Origin: Nostoc commune NIES-4072
GTDB lineage: Bacteria; Cyanobacteriota; Cyanobacteriia; Cyanobacteriales; Nostocaceae
NCBI RefSeq assembly: GCF_003113895.1
Contig: NZ_BDUD01000001.1
Span: forward strand, 2,083,821-2,147,820
Length of the DNA stretch: 64,000 nt
Reading direction: 5' to 3'
The position numbers and the translations under genes were made by a program. The notes beneath the pieces were generated by a model. That model saw only the letters and a list, made by a program, of their open reading frames with translations, was not told the origin of the DNA and searched no databases. Below, in pieces: positions 17,958 through 27,606 of this stretch; within the stretch, counting starts at the first letter, position 1, and each line of letters opens with the position of its first letter.

Positions 17958-18405
17958 AGTTATAGTTCCTTTTATGTTCTAGATTTCTGTACTTGATTTT
18001 CAAAACCGATATTGTCTACTCAATCTACTGCTAAATTAGGGAATTTTTTACAAGACAGATTGAGGAGTCTTTAACCTAGTTTCTTTTGGAAAATTGAAAG
18101 CATTTTAAGCTCCCACACACAACAATTTATTTAACTGTTTCTCAGATTCAAACTAATTCATAATTAGTAATTACTAATTGATGATCTGATTGTGAACCCA
18201 ATAACAAAGTTGTTTATTCACAACTGCAAGGAATAATAATGTTTATTTTTTATAAAATTACATTCACTCGCATCATAACTTTTAATTACTTATTGTGAAT
18301 TATTTTGTGATTCTTATTCAGGATAGCTGCTACTTTTGTGCTGGGCCTCTACCATAAGAGTAAAGTCAATTCTATCGCAGGAATTAATTTGGCATTAAAG
18401 TTAGT
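17958..18405. other. Intergenic, 448 bp
   Basis: A/T-rich DNA upstream of the repeat-protein gene, presumably holding its promoter. I see no gene, terminator or distinctive repeat. Confidence 0.5.
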
Positions 18406-18621
18406 TTACGAACGTGAAGATAATGAAAATTTTTGGAGCTTGCAATTAGACAAGCAGGCTTCAAGATAAGCACAATCTTCACACTGGGAATTCTGCCCTG
18501 GATTGGCACATCCACAGGGAGGGTTCACAAAACATTTACAAGGATCTTTATGTGGTCGGGATTTTTTGGATATAAAGTATAAAGCTGCTTCTTGTAGACA
18601 AAAAACAAAATCTTTAACCAT
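18406..18621 (-). CDS. Small cysteine-rich protein, 71 aa
   Basis: From the ATG at 18621 the peptide begins MVKDFVFCLQEAALYFI. It then has a dense cysteine region, with CKCFVNPPCGCANPG, CEDCAYLEAC and LSNCK, giving nine cysteines in 71 residues. Spacing as CxC and CxxC pairs suggests metal or Fe-S binding rather than disulphides in a cytosolic protein. I do not recognise a named family. No neighbour suggests a role. An overlapping forward ORF is a shadow. Confidence 0.55.
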   Translation of the reverse strand: MVKDFVFCLQEAALYFISKKSRPHKDPCKCFVNPPCGCANPGQNSQCEDCAYLEACLSNCKLQKFSLSSRS

Positions 18622-18636
18622 AAAATTTCGTACCAA

Positions 18637-20054
18637 TCATAATGAATGTAAGGATTTTTTAGTTACTTCTTTAGATGCGTTAACTAAATAGGGAAGATAA
18701 ATACAACTATAAATCATTAAAGTAGCTGGTTATAGCCTCTAAAGCCATATATATAATATAAGACATGACGTTTAGCTTGCTTACTCAATAGGGTAAACTA
18801 CAGACCTTTTAATTATTTACACTGGCTTATTTAATAAATACAAGCGATCGCTAAGTTAAACAGAATTTTGACCTTACTTAATCTAATGACTTTATTACAT
18901 TAATTTTTGTTAGTTGGATGGAAAATAAACTAGAAATTTTAACCAGCTAAATGCTGCTAACATTTGAGACTAGATTAAGATGCTATGCAAGTATATTTCA
19001 CTTGAAAATTTATAACTTCATACTTCAGGTGTGTCTTACATTAGACTTAAGGAATATCTTTATTGTCAGTTAGTTTGTATAAGTCATTAAGTGAAATGAC
19101 TTATATAAATTCTTTACCTTCTGCGTCTCCACTGGCTGTACGAACATTAAACTAAAATGGTATTCCCAAAGATATATTCAGAATGTACTAGCGTTGAGTT
19201 TTCATCCATTTGGTATGTCACGAAACTTGTTTGACCAGAGAAGCATATACTATCTTCCAAATGGCTCATGCGAACTGCAATATCTAAAATTTTGTTGTCG
19301 TGAGCGATCGTTATTGGATTTTGGACAAATAAAAAGTGTGAGCGTAAATTTATGCTAACACTAGAAATCCCCTTAGATGAGCGCCCATATTTTCAGTAAC
19401 CTGGCGTATTTATTTATTTTTAGATGGTTGGTTTTCCGTGCCGATTTACTTAGATTCATATTTGAACATCTTTAGCAAAATTCCTGAGTTCATTTGGTCA
19501 TTGTCAGTAGTGACCCCAAGAGAAGGAGAAGGAAACTCGTCAGCGTGCCACTAAGTAAAAAGCAGGTATCACCGTATAGTGTGAATCATGGGGAACCGAA
19601 CTTTTATAATTTTTACGTAGTATACAGAAATTTGAAAGCTATTAAACCGAAAATATACTTAAAATTTCAGTACTAGTTATTTTATACGAGCGAAATATTA
19701 CTGTATTTTTTTTGAAGGCATCTATATATATTAAAGAATTCATTTCAGAGAATCTACGGTAACAAAAATCAAAGCGATCGCGGTACTTTTATTTCAATAA
19801 ACCTTACATCCTCAGCTTGAAAACTCAGAAAGGATGACAGATAGAGGATGTAAAAGCTCTAACTGCTATTCTGTACTAGCCCAACGCTAGTACACGAAAG
19901 CTCTGACAAACGCCGAACGTGTTCTTCTTTAGAGTATCAGAAGCCACTCTCTAAGCCTCTGCGCGTCTACAGAGGTCTTAGTCTCAAAACCTCTTTCTTC
20001 GCACTTTAGCGCACTTTGGGCTTTGGTGAAGACTTGTGCAGTGTATAGGTTTTT
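18637..20054. other. Intergenic, 1.4 kb, no gene supported
   Basis: A/T-rich DNA upstream of the ethylene-receptor-like kinase. It contains an inverted repeat TTACATCCTC/GAGGATGTAA (about 19803-19854), a short hairpin GTACTAGC/GCTAGTAC (about 19873-19893), and a palindromic patch near 19950-19980. A 60-residue forward ORF at 19494-19676 lacks protein-like features. A small RNA or regulatory leader is possible, but I cannot show one. Confidence 0.45.
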
Positions 20055-22010
20055 ATGATGGAATTTTTAAATAATTTTTTCTCTACTAGCCAGTTTATTC
20101 CTCACGGACATTGCTACCTCTGGAAACCAGGATTGGTATGGTTGCATCTCGTTTCAGATGTGTTAACTGGACTTGCTTATTATTCAATTCCAGTAATGTT
20201 GGTTTATTTTGTCCGTAAACGGCGAGATGTGCCTTTTGGTTGGATGTTCCTAATGTTTGGCATATTTATCGTTGCTTGTGGCACAACCCATTTAATGGAT
20301 GTGTGGACGCTTTGGTATCCTACCTATTGGCTATCAGGGTTAATTAAAGCTATCACTGCTTTTATCTCAGTATTAACAGCCATAGAACTTGTGCCATTAA
20401 TACCCCAGGCACTGGCTCTACCGAGTCATACCCAACTAGCAAAGGAAATTGCTGAACGCATACGGACTGAGAAGGTGCTGAGGGAAAGTGAACAACGATG
20501 GCAATTAGCTTTGCGCGGCAATAATGATGGAATTTGGGACTGGAATGTTAAAACCAATGAAATGTTCTTTTCGGTTCGCTGGAAGGAAATGTTCGGTTAC
20601 GAAGACAAGGAAATTTCTAACTATTTAGATGAATACCTCACACAAGTGCATCCTGATGATCTTGACTGGGTGACACAAGCAGTTCAAGATCATTTTGCTC
20701 ATAAAACACCGTTTTACACTATCGAATATCGATTTTTATGTAAAGATGGGACTTACAAATGGATTTTGGATCGAGGTCAAGCACTGTGGGATGAAGATGG
20801 TAACGTAGTGCGGATGGTAGGCTCACATACTGACATTACTGAGCGCAAGCAAGCAGAGAAGGCACTAAGTAGCCTACTTAACCAACTAGAAAGCAAGGTT
20901 GAGGAACGGACAGCAGAATTAACAAAAATTAATCAATCACTACAGGCAGAAATTACTGAGCGCCAGCGAATAGAACAAGCATTGCGAGAAAGCGAACAGC
21001 GATTTCGTGCTACATTCCATCAAGCTGCTGTTGGCATCGCCCATGTAGCTATAAATGGAAGGTGGTTATTAGTTAACCAGAGGCTTTGCGATATTGTCGG
21101 TTATACACCCGAAGAACTACAGTTGCTAACTTTCCAAGATATTACTCATCCAGATGATCTTGATGCCGACCTGAAATATATTGATCAGATTTTAGCAGAT
21201 AATATTCAAACTTATTCGATAGAAAAGCGTTATTTCTGCAAAGATAGCTCCATTGTTTGGGTTAATCTCACCGTGTCTTTAATGCGCGAAGCGAGTGGGG
21301 AGCCAAAGTATTTTATTTCTGTGGTCGAAGACATTAGCGAACGACAAGCCGCACAGCGCGATCGCCAGGAGTGGGAGGCACAAATTCAAGCTTCACTCTT
21401 AGAAAAAGAGGTATTATTAAAAGAAATTTACCATCGAGTCAAAAATAATTTACAGGTTATTTCTAGTTTGTTAAGCTTGCAATCTGCTTATATCAAAGAT
21501 CCAGACGATTTAGTAATATTTAAACAAAGCCAGCAGCGAATTGCCTCAATGGCTTTAGTTCACGAAAAATTGTATCAGTCTCAAGACTTGGCAAGGATTA
21601 ACTTCGGTGAATATATTCGAGATTTGGTAGCAAGTTTATTTAGTGCTTATGAAGTAAATGAAAATGCGATCGCTCTGAGAGTAAATATCGATGAGCAAGT
21701 ATTTCTTGGCTTGGATACAGCAATTCCCTGTAGTTTAATTATCCATGAACTTGTATCTAATTCTTTAAAATATGCATTTCCAGCAGGTAGAAATGGTACG
21801 ATTTATATCGAAATGAGCAAAAACATTGACCATGAGATTACACTTATAGTTAGTGATGATGGGATTGGTTTACCATCGAATTTCAATTTTAAAAACATGG
21901 CTTCTTTAGGCTGGCAGTTAGTAGATGCTTTAACCAATCAAATTACAGGTAATATTGATATCCAAGGTGATAGCGGAGTAGAATGCCAAGTGAAATTTAC
22001 ATTAATATAA
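20055..22010 (+). CDS. Ethylene-receptor-like sensor histidine kinase, EBD-PAS-PAS-HisKA_2
   Basis: Residues 20-105 form three membrane helices with Asp35 ([15 protein letters not shown]), Tyr42, Cys75 and His79 ([16 protein letters not shown]). These are offset by exactly ten from plant ETR1 Asp25, Tyr32, Cys65 and His69, of which Cys and His bind the copper cofactor for ethylene. Two PAS domains follow (about 150-275 and 330-445). The kinase core is of the HisKA_2 type ([20 protein letters not shown]), ending in an HATPase with DDGIGLP. Synechocystis has a related ethylene and light sensor (Slr1212). A response-regulator kinase gene begins 12 bp downstream, probably in the same operon. Confidence 0.85.
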   Translation: MMEFLNNFFSTSQFIPHGHCYLWKPGLVWLHLVSDVLTGLAYYSIPVMLVYFVRKRRDVPFGWMFLMFGIFIVACGTTHLMDVWTLWYPTYWLSGLIKAITAFISVLTAIELVPLIPQALALPSHTQLAKEIAERIRTEKVLRESEQRWQLALRGNNDGIWDWNVKTNEMFFSVRWKEMFGYEDKEISNYLDEYLTQVHPDDLDWVTQAVQDHFAHKTPFYTIEYRFLCKDGTYKWILDRGQALWDEDGNVVRMVGSHTDITERKQAEKALSSLLNQLESKVEERTAELTKINQSLQAEITERQRIEQALRESEQRFRATFHQAAVGIAHVAINGRWLLVNQRLCDIVGYTPEELQLLTFQDITHPDDLDADLKYIDQILADNIQTYSIEKRYFCKDSSIVWVNLTVSLMREASGEPKYFISVVEDISERQAAQRDRQEWEAQIQASLLEKEVLLKEIYHRVKNNLQVISSLLSLQSAYIKDPDDLVIFKQSQQRIASMALVHEKLYQSQDLARINFGEYIRDLVASLFSAYEVNENAIALRVNIDEQVFLGLDTAIPCSLIIHELVSNSLKYAFPAGRNGTIYIEMSKNIDHEITLIVSDDGIGLPSNFNFKNMASLGWQLVDALTNQITGNIDIQGDSGVECQVKFTLI

Positions 22011-22022
22011 AATAACTAAAAT

Positions 22023-23537
22023 ATGACAAAGGCAAAAATTTTAGTTGTGGAAGATGAAGCTATTGTTGCCAAAGATTTGCAGCTTCGACTTATAAAATTC
22101 GGTTACACTGTTCCTGCTATAGCTTCTTCAGGAGAAGAAGCAATTAATAAAGCAGTAGAAATATCCCCCGATTTAGTACTAATGGATATTAAGCTTAAAG
22201 GAACGATGGATGGGATAGAAGCTGCCGAAGAAATCTATAAACGTTTGGATATTCCAGTAATTTATTTGACTGCTTATGCAGATGAAAACACATTAACACG
22301 AGCTAAGATAACCGAGCCTTTTGCTTACCTAATCAAACCTTTTAAAGAAAGAGAACTACAAATAAATATTGAAATAACTCTGACTAAACATGGTTTAGAA
22401 AAGCAATTAAAGGTAAATCAAAAATGGCTAGATACGCTTTTAAAGAGTATCAGCGATGGTGTCATTGCTAGCGACATGCAAGAATTGGTAACTTTTATGA
22501 ATCCGGTTGCCGAAAATCTAACCGGATGGAAACAGGAAGAAGCTTGTGGCAGGAATTCATCAGAAATATTCAATATTGCTAATGCAGAAACTCATGACTC
22601 TCTTGAAAGCCCAATCATAAAAGTCCTTCAAAATGGTATTATCATCAGTATCCCAGCAGAAACTATTCTGATTACTAAAGATGGTGGAGAAATCCCAATT
22701 GATGATAGTGCTGCACCAATAAAAGATGATCAAGATAATATTACAGGTGCTGTATTAGTTTTTCGAGATATTACTGAGCGCAAACGAGCGATTGAGACGC
22801 GTAAAAAGCAAATTGAGCAAGAACAACTTCTGGTGCAATGGGAGGAGATAAATCAACTCAAAAATGATTTTTTGAATTTAGTTTCTCATGAACTACGATC
22901 GCCTCTGGGTAATATAAAGTTAATGATTCAAATGATCCAACTATCTCCTCTTACTGAGGAAGCTCAACGCTATCTAGAACTGATGGAGGGTGAGTGCGAT
23001 CGCGAACTAGGATTAATTAACGATCTACTAGACTTACAACGCTTGGAAAACTCATACTATCCAGTGATGACACCTGATTCCTTGCTCTTACAACAGTGGT
23101 TACCTTGGGTTATTGAGCCATTTCAAATCCGTGTTCAAGAACATCAGCAAACCCTACAGATAAATCTTGCTTCAAATCTCCCGCCCTTGTTCTCAGATGG
23201 CATTAACTTGGAACGAATTTTAGTAGAATTGCTTAATAATGCCTGTAAATACACACCTGCGGGTGGTGAAATTGTCCTAAGTGTACGTCACAATTCCTTG
23301 GAAGTGCCTGCAAAAACCATTATTACTATTAGTAATTCAGCAGAAATTCCGGTAACAGAGTTACCACGAATCTTTGAGAAATTTTATCGCATTCCCAATG
23401 CAGACATCTGGAATCAAGGTGGTTCGGGATTAGGTTTACCTATAGTACAGAAATTAGTCAAACAACTGCAAGGAAACATTCAAGTAGAAAGCAATAATGG
23501 ATGGACGACATTTACTGTCACGTTAACTGATTTATAG
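22023..23537 (+). CDS. Response regulator-PAS-histidine kinase
   Basis: Residues 1-125 are a receiver domain (ILVVEDEAIVAKDL, phospho-acceptor Asp in LVLMDIKLKGTMDG, Thr in YLTAYAD, Lys in LIKPFKE). A PAS domain spans about 135-255. A kinase core follows with FLNLVSHELRSPLGNIKL and an HATPase with LLNNACKYTPAGGE and GGSGLGLPIV. The G1 box is degenerate (TISNSAEIP). Receiver-first kinases of this kind usually take phosphate from an upstream kinase and relay it. The partner is most likely the ethylene-receptor-like kinase 12 bp upstream. Confidence 0.85.
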   Translation: MTKAKILVVEDEAIVAKDLQLRLIKFGYTVPAIASSGEEAINKAVEISPDLVLMDIKLKGTMDGIEAAEEIYKRLDIPVIYLTAYADENTLTRAKITEPFAYLIKPFKERELQINIEITLTKHGLEKQLKVNQKWLDTLLKSISDGVIASDMQELVTFMNPVAENLTGWKQEEACGRNSSEIFNIANAETHDSLESPIIKVLQNGIIISIPAETILITKDGGEIPIDDSAAPIKDDQDNITGAVLVFRDITERKRAIETRKKQIEQEQLLVQWEEINQLKNDFLNLVSHELRSPLGNIKLMIQMIQLSPLTEEAQRYLELMEGECDRELGLINDLLDLQRLENSYYPVMTPDSLLLQQWLPWVIEPFQIRVQEHQQTLQINLASNLPPLFSDGINLERILVELLNNACKYTPAGGEIVLSVRHNSLEVPAKTIITISNSAEIPVTELPRIFEKFYRIPNADIWNQGGSGLGLPIVQKLVKQLQGNIQVESNNGWTTFTVTLTDL

Positions 23538-23673
23538 GTTTTTAGCTTCTATTAAAACTTTTGCAACATATAGCTAGAGGCACACATCTATACGCCCCTA
23601 CAACCGATTTATTTGTCACCAATATTTTTGTAATGGTATGAGATAATTAATCCAAATTATTAAATTCAGAAAA

Positions 23674-24837
23674 ATGTCATTACATATATCTTCCACACCT
23701 CAAGGTTTTAGTGCATTCATTACTAATTTGGGAATACGAGATACAACTGATGATTTTGTATTTATTAAATCATCAGTTCCTTGTGTTGCTGATGGAGTCT
23801 TTACTCAAAGTCTTTTTGCCGGGCCAAGCGTTACTATTAGCCGTAATAATTTAAAAGATTCACAAGCACAAGGAATTGTTGTTATATCTAAGAATGCAAA
23901 TGTAGCTAATGGTTCTGTTGGCATCTCTGACGCCCAAGAAGTTTTGCAATTAGTTGCAACCGAAACTGGAATTGCTGCACATAATATTGTGATAGCTTCT
24001 ACAGGTGTAATTGGCAGACGTTACCCAATTGAAAAAATCCGGGCAGGTTTATTAGGATTGGGCAAAAAATTGACTGCTGCTGATTTTCATGCCGCAGCCC
24101 GTGGTATTATGACCACCGATACAGTCCCAAAAATAGCTACACGACAAATAGGCAATGCCAAACTAGTAGGAATTGCTAAAGGTGTTGGCATGATTGAGCC
24201 TAATATGGCTACCCTGCTAACTTTCTTTTTTACTGACGCGGCAATTTCTGCAAATAGCCTTCGTTCTATTTTTCGCTCTACTATAGATAAAACTTTTAAC
24301 TGCCTAAGTGTAGATACTGACACTTCTACTAGTGACTCTGCCGTGATTCTAGCTAATGGAATAGCCGGTGAAGTTTCAGAAGCAGATTTTGCCAGTGCAT
24401 TGCAAGAAGTTGCACAAGAATTGGTGCTGAAAATTGCCAGAGATGCAGAAGGCGCTACTAAAATTATTGAGGTGACTGTGGATTCAGCAATTAACTATAC
24501 ACAAGCTAAAACAGTAGCTAAAGCAATTGTGAATTCACCATTAGTAAAAACCGCCGTCTATGGAGCAGATCCGAATTGGGGACGAGTCGCTATGGCTATA
24601 GGCAAATGTGAAAATGAACAGCAGATAAATCCAGAGATAGTTGTTATTAGTTTTGATAACGTGAAAGTTTATCCTAATACCTTAACTGATGAAAATCTGG
24701 AACAGTTGCGGCAAATCATGTCCAAAGATCAAGTAAGAATTCATGTTAGCCTCAATATTGGCGACGCCTCTGCAACTGTATGGGGTTGCGATCTTTCAGA
24801 AGGCTATATAGAAATTAATGGCAAATATTCAACTTGA
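23674..24837 (+). CDS. argJ: ArgJ-family N-acetyltransferase (ornithine acetyltransferase paralogue)
   Basis: The ArgJ fold is recognisable. It has IASTGVIGRRYPIEKI, TTDTVPK, the self-cleavage site in GVGMIEPNMATLLTFFFTD (the Thr of MAT is the nucleophile), SVDTDTSTSDSAVILANG, and GADPNWGRVAMAIG. Length (387) is slightly shorter than the usual 400-410. ArgJ moves an acetyl group between N-acetylornithine and glutamate in arginine synthesis. No other arginine gene is nearby and the N-terminus (MSLHISSTPQGFSAFITNLG) departs from housekeeping ArgJ, so it may be a second paralogue with another substrate. Confidence 0.8.
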   Translation: MSLHISSTPQGFSAFITNLGIRDTTDDFVFIKSSVPCVADGVFTQSLFAGPSVTISRNNLKDSQAQGIVVISKNANVANGSVGISDAQEVLQLVATETGIAAHNIVIASTGVIGRRYPIEKIRAGLLGLGKKLTAADFHAAARGIMTTDTVPKIATRQIGNAKLVGIAKGVGMIEPNMATLLTFFFTDAAISANSLRSIFRSTIDKTFNCLSVDTDTSTSDSAVILANGIAGEVSEADFASALQEVAQELVLKIARDAEGATKIIEVTVDSAINYTQAKTVAKAIVNSPLVKTAVYGADPNWGRVAMAIGKCENEQQINPEIVVISFDNVKVYPNTLTDENLEQLRQIMSKDQVRIHVSLNIGDASATVWGCDLSEGYIEINGKYST

Positions 24838-25311
24838 TTAACATTTGTAGGGTGTGTTATGCCGTAGGCTAACGCACCATCCCATATTTTCGGTGCGTTA
24901 TGGACATTAGCCCTAACGCATCCTAACAGATTCAAGCCTGGATGAGGTTTTCCTACTTGTGTAGGTAGTCCAGCTAGCAATGAGAGAAATGGTATCAGTC
25001 AAAATGCGGTTATGTGCTTTATCTTATGAGCAATTCCACGGTGATAGCATTAGTCGTCATCTAGAGATGGATAAGTGGCGCAGGTACATGAAGAACTAAT
25101 TGCTTTGTTAAAAAAGTTGACGTAAGTAGTTATTGTGTATTATAGTATGTTACATAAAGAATGAGTTAGATTAAAAAGGTTTACTAGCCAGTACAGCGCG
25201 GTGAAAATCAAATTACCATTTGTACCCAATTAGTTAATATTACGAGAAAAATTTTTCAAAATCTCATACTTAATCTCAAATAACTCGATTAACGCTACAT
25301 AACTAATAAAT
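24838..25311. other. Intergenic, 474 bp, with a dispersed hairpin repeat
   Basis: It starts with a GGTGTGTTATGCCGTAGGCTAACGCACC-type dispersed repeat. The hairpin TAACGCACC (24870-24878)/GGTGCGTTA (24892-24900) could act as a terminator for argJ. A related repeat follows scyF at about 39888. The rest of the spacer is A/T-rich and leads into the AAA ATPase gene. Confidence 0.6.
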
Positions 25312-26514
25312 ATGGATTTTGACTATTTTAGAAGTAATGAAGGCACTCCGACAAATAATACCCGACAAAGTTTGCTTGCTAGCGGTTGGCGACCGTTTAA
25401 CCGAGAATTAGACTGGGAGTTTTTGTGGCAACTGTTGTATAGTGACTACCGCGAATTAACTCAAAAAAGCTTGAATTTAGCGAGTAATCTTGCTGATGTT
25501 TTGGGACGAAATAATTATGCTTGGTGGGCTAATATATTAAATGTTGTATCTGAAAATACCCGCTACGAAGTTGAAAAGTTTTGGAATTACATCACGCCAG
25601 ATCCTCAATCACCAGATCATCGCTACAAAGATGTTTTGAGTACGGAAACGCCCATCGTTCAATTCGTTAGTCGTAGTAGCATTCCCATTGATTATGTTCT
25701 TAATCGACTACAAGAAATTACAGTACTACGAGTTTTAGGAGTGTTAGGTAATCCCGACATTATTACCCAGTATTACTCAGAAAGAGATTTTTATTTTCCT
25801 ATAGATAAATTTATTAGCTGGGAACGCTTAGACGTTATCAATACTGTTTATGCTTACTGGGCAAAGTATGACGTTTGGTTGCAAATTGATCCCTACGATC
25901 GCGGACGACGACAATATAGTTTAATGGCGAAAAATCTCGCGCCACTAATTAACAAAGCGACTTATGACTTAGCAGTTATGCTGAGTGGATATCAAAGTCG
26001 TGTAGGCAAGGTTCACAGTCAATTTAACATTCGCACATTTCCAGCAGATATCCAAAACTTTACTGATTCTGTACAACAAGCGATTCTGAATCAAAACCAG
26101 TTAGCGGTTGTTGTACATGGGCAACCAGGTACTGGTAAGACAGTCTGGACACAAGCAGTAGCAAAAGAAATTCTTGTACCTTTGGGGTATGTAATTTTTA
26201 TTTTAGATCATGATGCGATCGCTAACTTTGTCCCACCGACTTACATAGAGCGTATTTGTATCGTTATTAACGAAGCTGATAATCTAGCGCAAAATCGTGC
26301 TTCTGAGGTAGCGCAATACAATAACAAAACCGAACACATTCTGAGTTTGCTAGATGGTACTTTGTATCAGAGTGTAATTGATGAGTCTGGTATTCAGATG
26401 CAGCAACGCTTAGTTGTGTTGATGACTTGCAATACTACTGAAAGATTAGATCCAGCCATGTTACGTAAAGGCAGGGTGGATTTAATATATGAGTTTACGC
26501 AACTATTTATTTGA
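25312..26514 (+). CDS. AAA-family ATPase of unknown function
   Basis: The C-terminal half (about 240-400) is an AAA module. It has Walker A GQPGTGKT at 270-277, a Walker B-like strand in ICIVINEADNLAQN, and sensor 1 in LMTCNTTERLDPAMLRKGRVD, which also carries the likely arginine finger. The N-terminal 240 residues (SGWRPFNRELDWEFLWQLL, NYAWWANIL, several aromatic-rich helices) match nothing I know. The gene converges on the scytonemin response-regulator gene with only four bases between the stop codons. It is a single gene with an ATG at 25312. Confidence 0.75.
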   Translation: MDFDYFRSNEGTPTNNTRQSLLASGWRPFNRELDWEFLWQLLYSDYRELTQKSLNLASNLADVLGRNNYAWWANILNVVSENTRYEVEKFWNYITPDPQSPDHRYKDVLSTETPIVQFVSRSSIPIDYVLNRLQEITVLRVLGVLGNPDIITQYYSERDFYFPIDKFISWERLDVINTVYAYWAKYDVWLQIDPYDRGRRQYSLMAKNLAPLINKATYDLAVMLSGYQSRVGKVHSQFNIRTFPADIQNFTDSVQQAILNQNQLAVVVHGQPGTGKTVWTQAVAKEILVPLGYVIFILDHDAIANFVPPTYIERICIVINEADNLAQNRASEVAQYNNKTEHILSLLDGTLYQSVIDESGIQMQQRLVVLMTCNTTERLDPAMLRKGRVDLIYEFTQLFI

Positions 26515-26518
26515 AGTT

Positions 26519-27481
26519 TCAGCAATTTTGCCAAAGTTTTACCTGTTTTTGTGATACAAGTTGATGCTCTTTGCGCCAAGCTTGGGGAGGTAAACCGTGA
26601 TGTTGGCGAAACTGGCGGGAGAAATGAGACACATCCTGATAGCCTAATGCTTTCGCTATCTTCTCGACTGTCTGATCGTTATTTTGGAGTAGAAAACGTG
26701 CTCCCGCCATCCGGCGTTTGACAATCCAGCAGTTTACAGTCTCACCTGTTTGCTTTGCTACTCGGTTAGTTAAATAAGCAGGTGAGTAACCAACAGCAAC
26801 AGCCACATCACACAAAGTAATTCCTAGATGATAATTAGCTTCGATAAAGTCAAAAACTTCTTTTAATTGGGGAATGTAAGGAAAAATTGACTTGGGAGGG
26901 ATCATGATTTCTGTATCAGGTGCTTCTCTACCAGAGACTTCCCTACTGACTGACGCTCCTAACGTCGCTACCGCTTCGCTATCGCTAACGCCAACACCAC
27001 CACCTACAGCGATCGCTGTGGTATTCTCTGCAAATACTGATTGTGGAGCTTTTTCTAATTTCATCGCCCACCAGTATTGTAGGGTAGCTTGCTTTTGTAG
27101 GCGAATAGCGATCGCTCTGAGTAATTCGTCTAGTGTAGAAGGTTTGGTAAGATAGTCGTCTGCTCCCAATTCCATAGCTTTGCGAACATCTGCTTTGGTA
27201 CTACTACCAGTCAGAAAAATGAACGGAATAATTGCTGTAACAGGATCTTGGCGTAGCGTATTTAAAACGCTATAACCATCCATATCAGGCATTGTGATAT
27301 CGCAAATTACTAAGTCGGGTATATACTCTTGTGCTTGTTGGATACCAGCAAGACCGTTGTCAGCACCTATCGTATCAAAACCTTTAGCCTCAAGACCCAT
27401 TAAATAAAGGTTGCGGGTAACGTTATCATCTTCAATGACAAGAATTTTCTTTGGTGATTCATGCATAATTTTTATTACCAT
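26519..27481 (-). CDS. Response regulator, REC-AraC type, scytonemin locus regulator
   Basis: Residues about 10-130 are a receiver domain (ILVIEDDNVTRNLYL, Asp in LVICDITMPDMDGYS, Thr in FIFLTGSS, Lys in YLTKPST). The C-terminal 100 residues are an AraC-type double helix-turn-helix (DVAVAVGYSPAYLTNRVAKQ and VEKIAKALGYQDVSHFSRQF). In Nostoc punctiforme the regulator at this place (Npun_F1278) is reported to be needed for scytonemin synthesis. The linker (about 160-185, SDSEAVATLGASVSREV) is encoded by a small dispersed repeat inserted in frame. The partner kinase is immediately upstream. An internal ATG at 27466 is an alternative start. Confidence 0.85.
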   Translation of the reverse strand: MVIKIMHESPKKILVIEDDNVTRNLYLMGLEAKGFDTIGADNGLAGIQQAQEYIPDLVICDITMPDMDGYSVLNTLRQDPVTAIIPFIFLTGSSTKADVRKAMELGADDYLTKPSTLDELLRAIAIRLQKQATLQYWWAMKLEKAPQSVFAENTTAIAVGGGVGVSDSEAVATLGASVSREVSGREAPDTEIMIPPKSIFPYIPQLKEVFDFIEANYHLGITLCDVAVAVGYSPAYLTNRVAKQTGETVNCWIVKRRMAGARFLLQNNDQTVEKIAKALGYQDVSHFSRQFRQHHGLPPQAWRKEHQLVSQKQVKLWQNC

Positions 27482-27606
27482 AACTTTTCGCAGAAGCTGC
27501 TTACTATACTTTTTGGTGAGTATGTAAATAGGCGTGAGATTAATTACTTCGTTCCGAGAGTTATGATTGTTAAGCTGTTAATTAAGAATTATCTTAAATT
27601 CAACAT

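Noticed and set aside
19494..19676. 60-residue forward ORF in the 1.4-kb spacer
   Set aside because: Composition is not protein-like and there is no ribosome site or neighbour.
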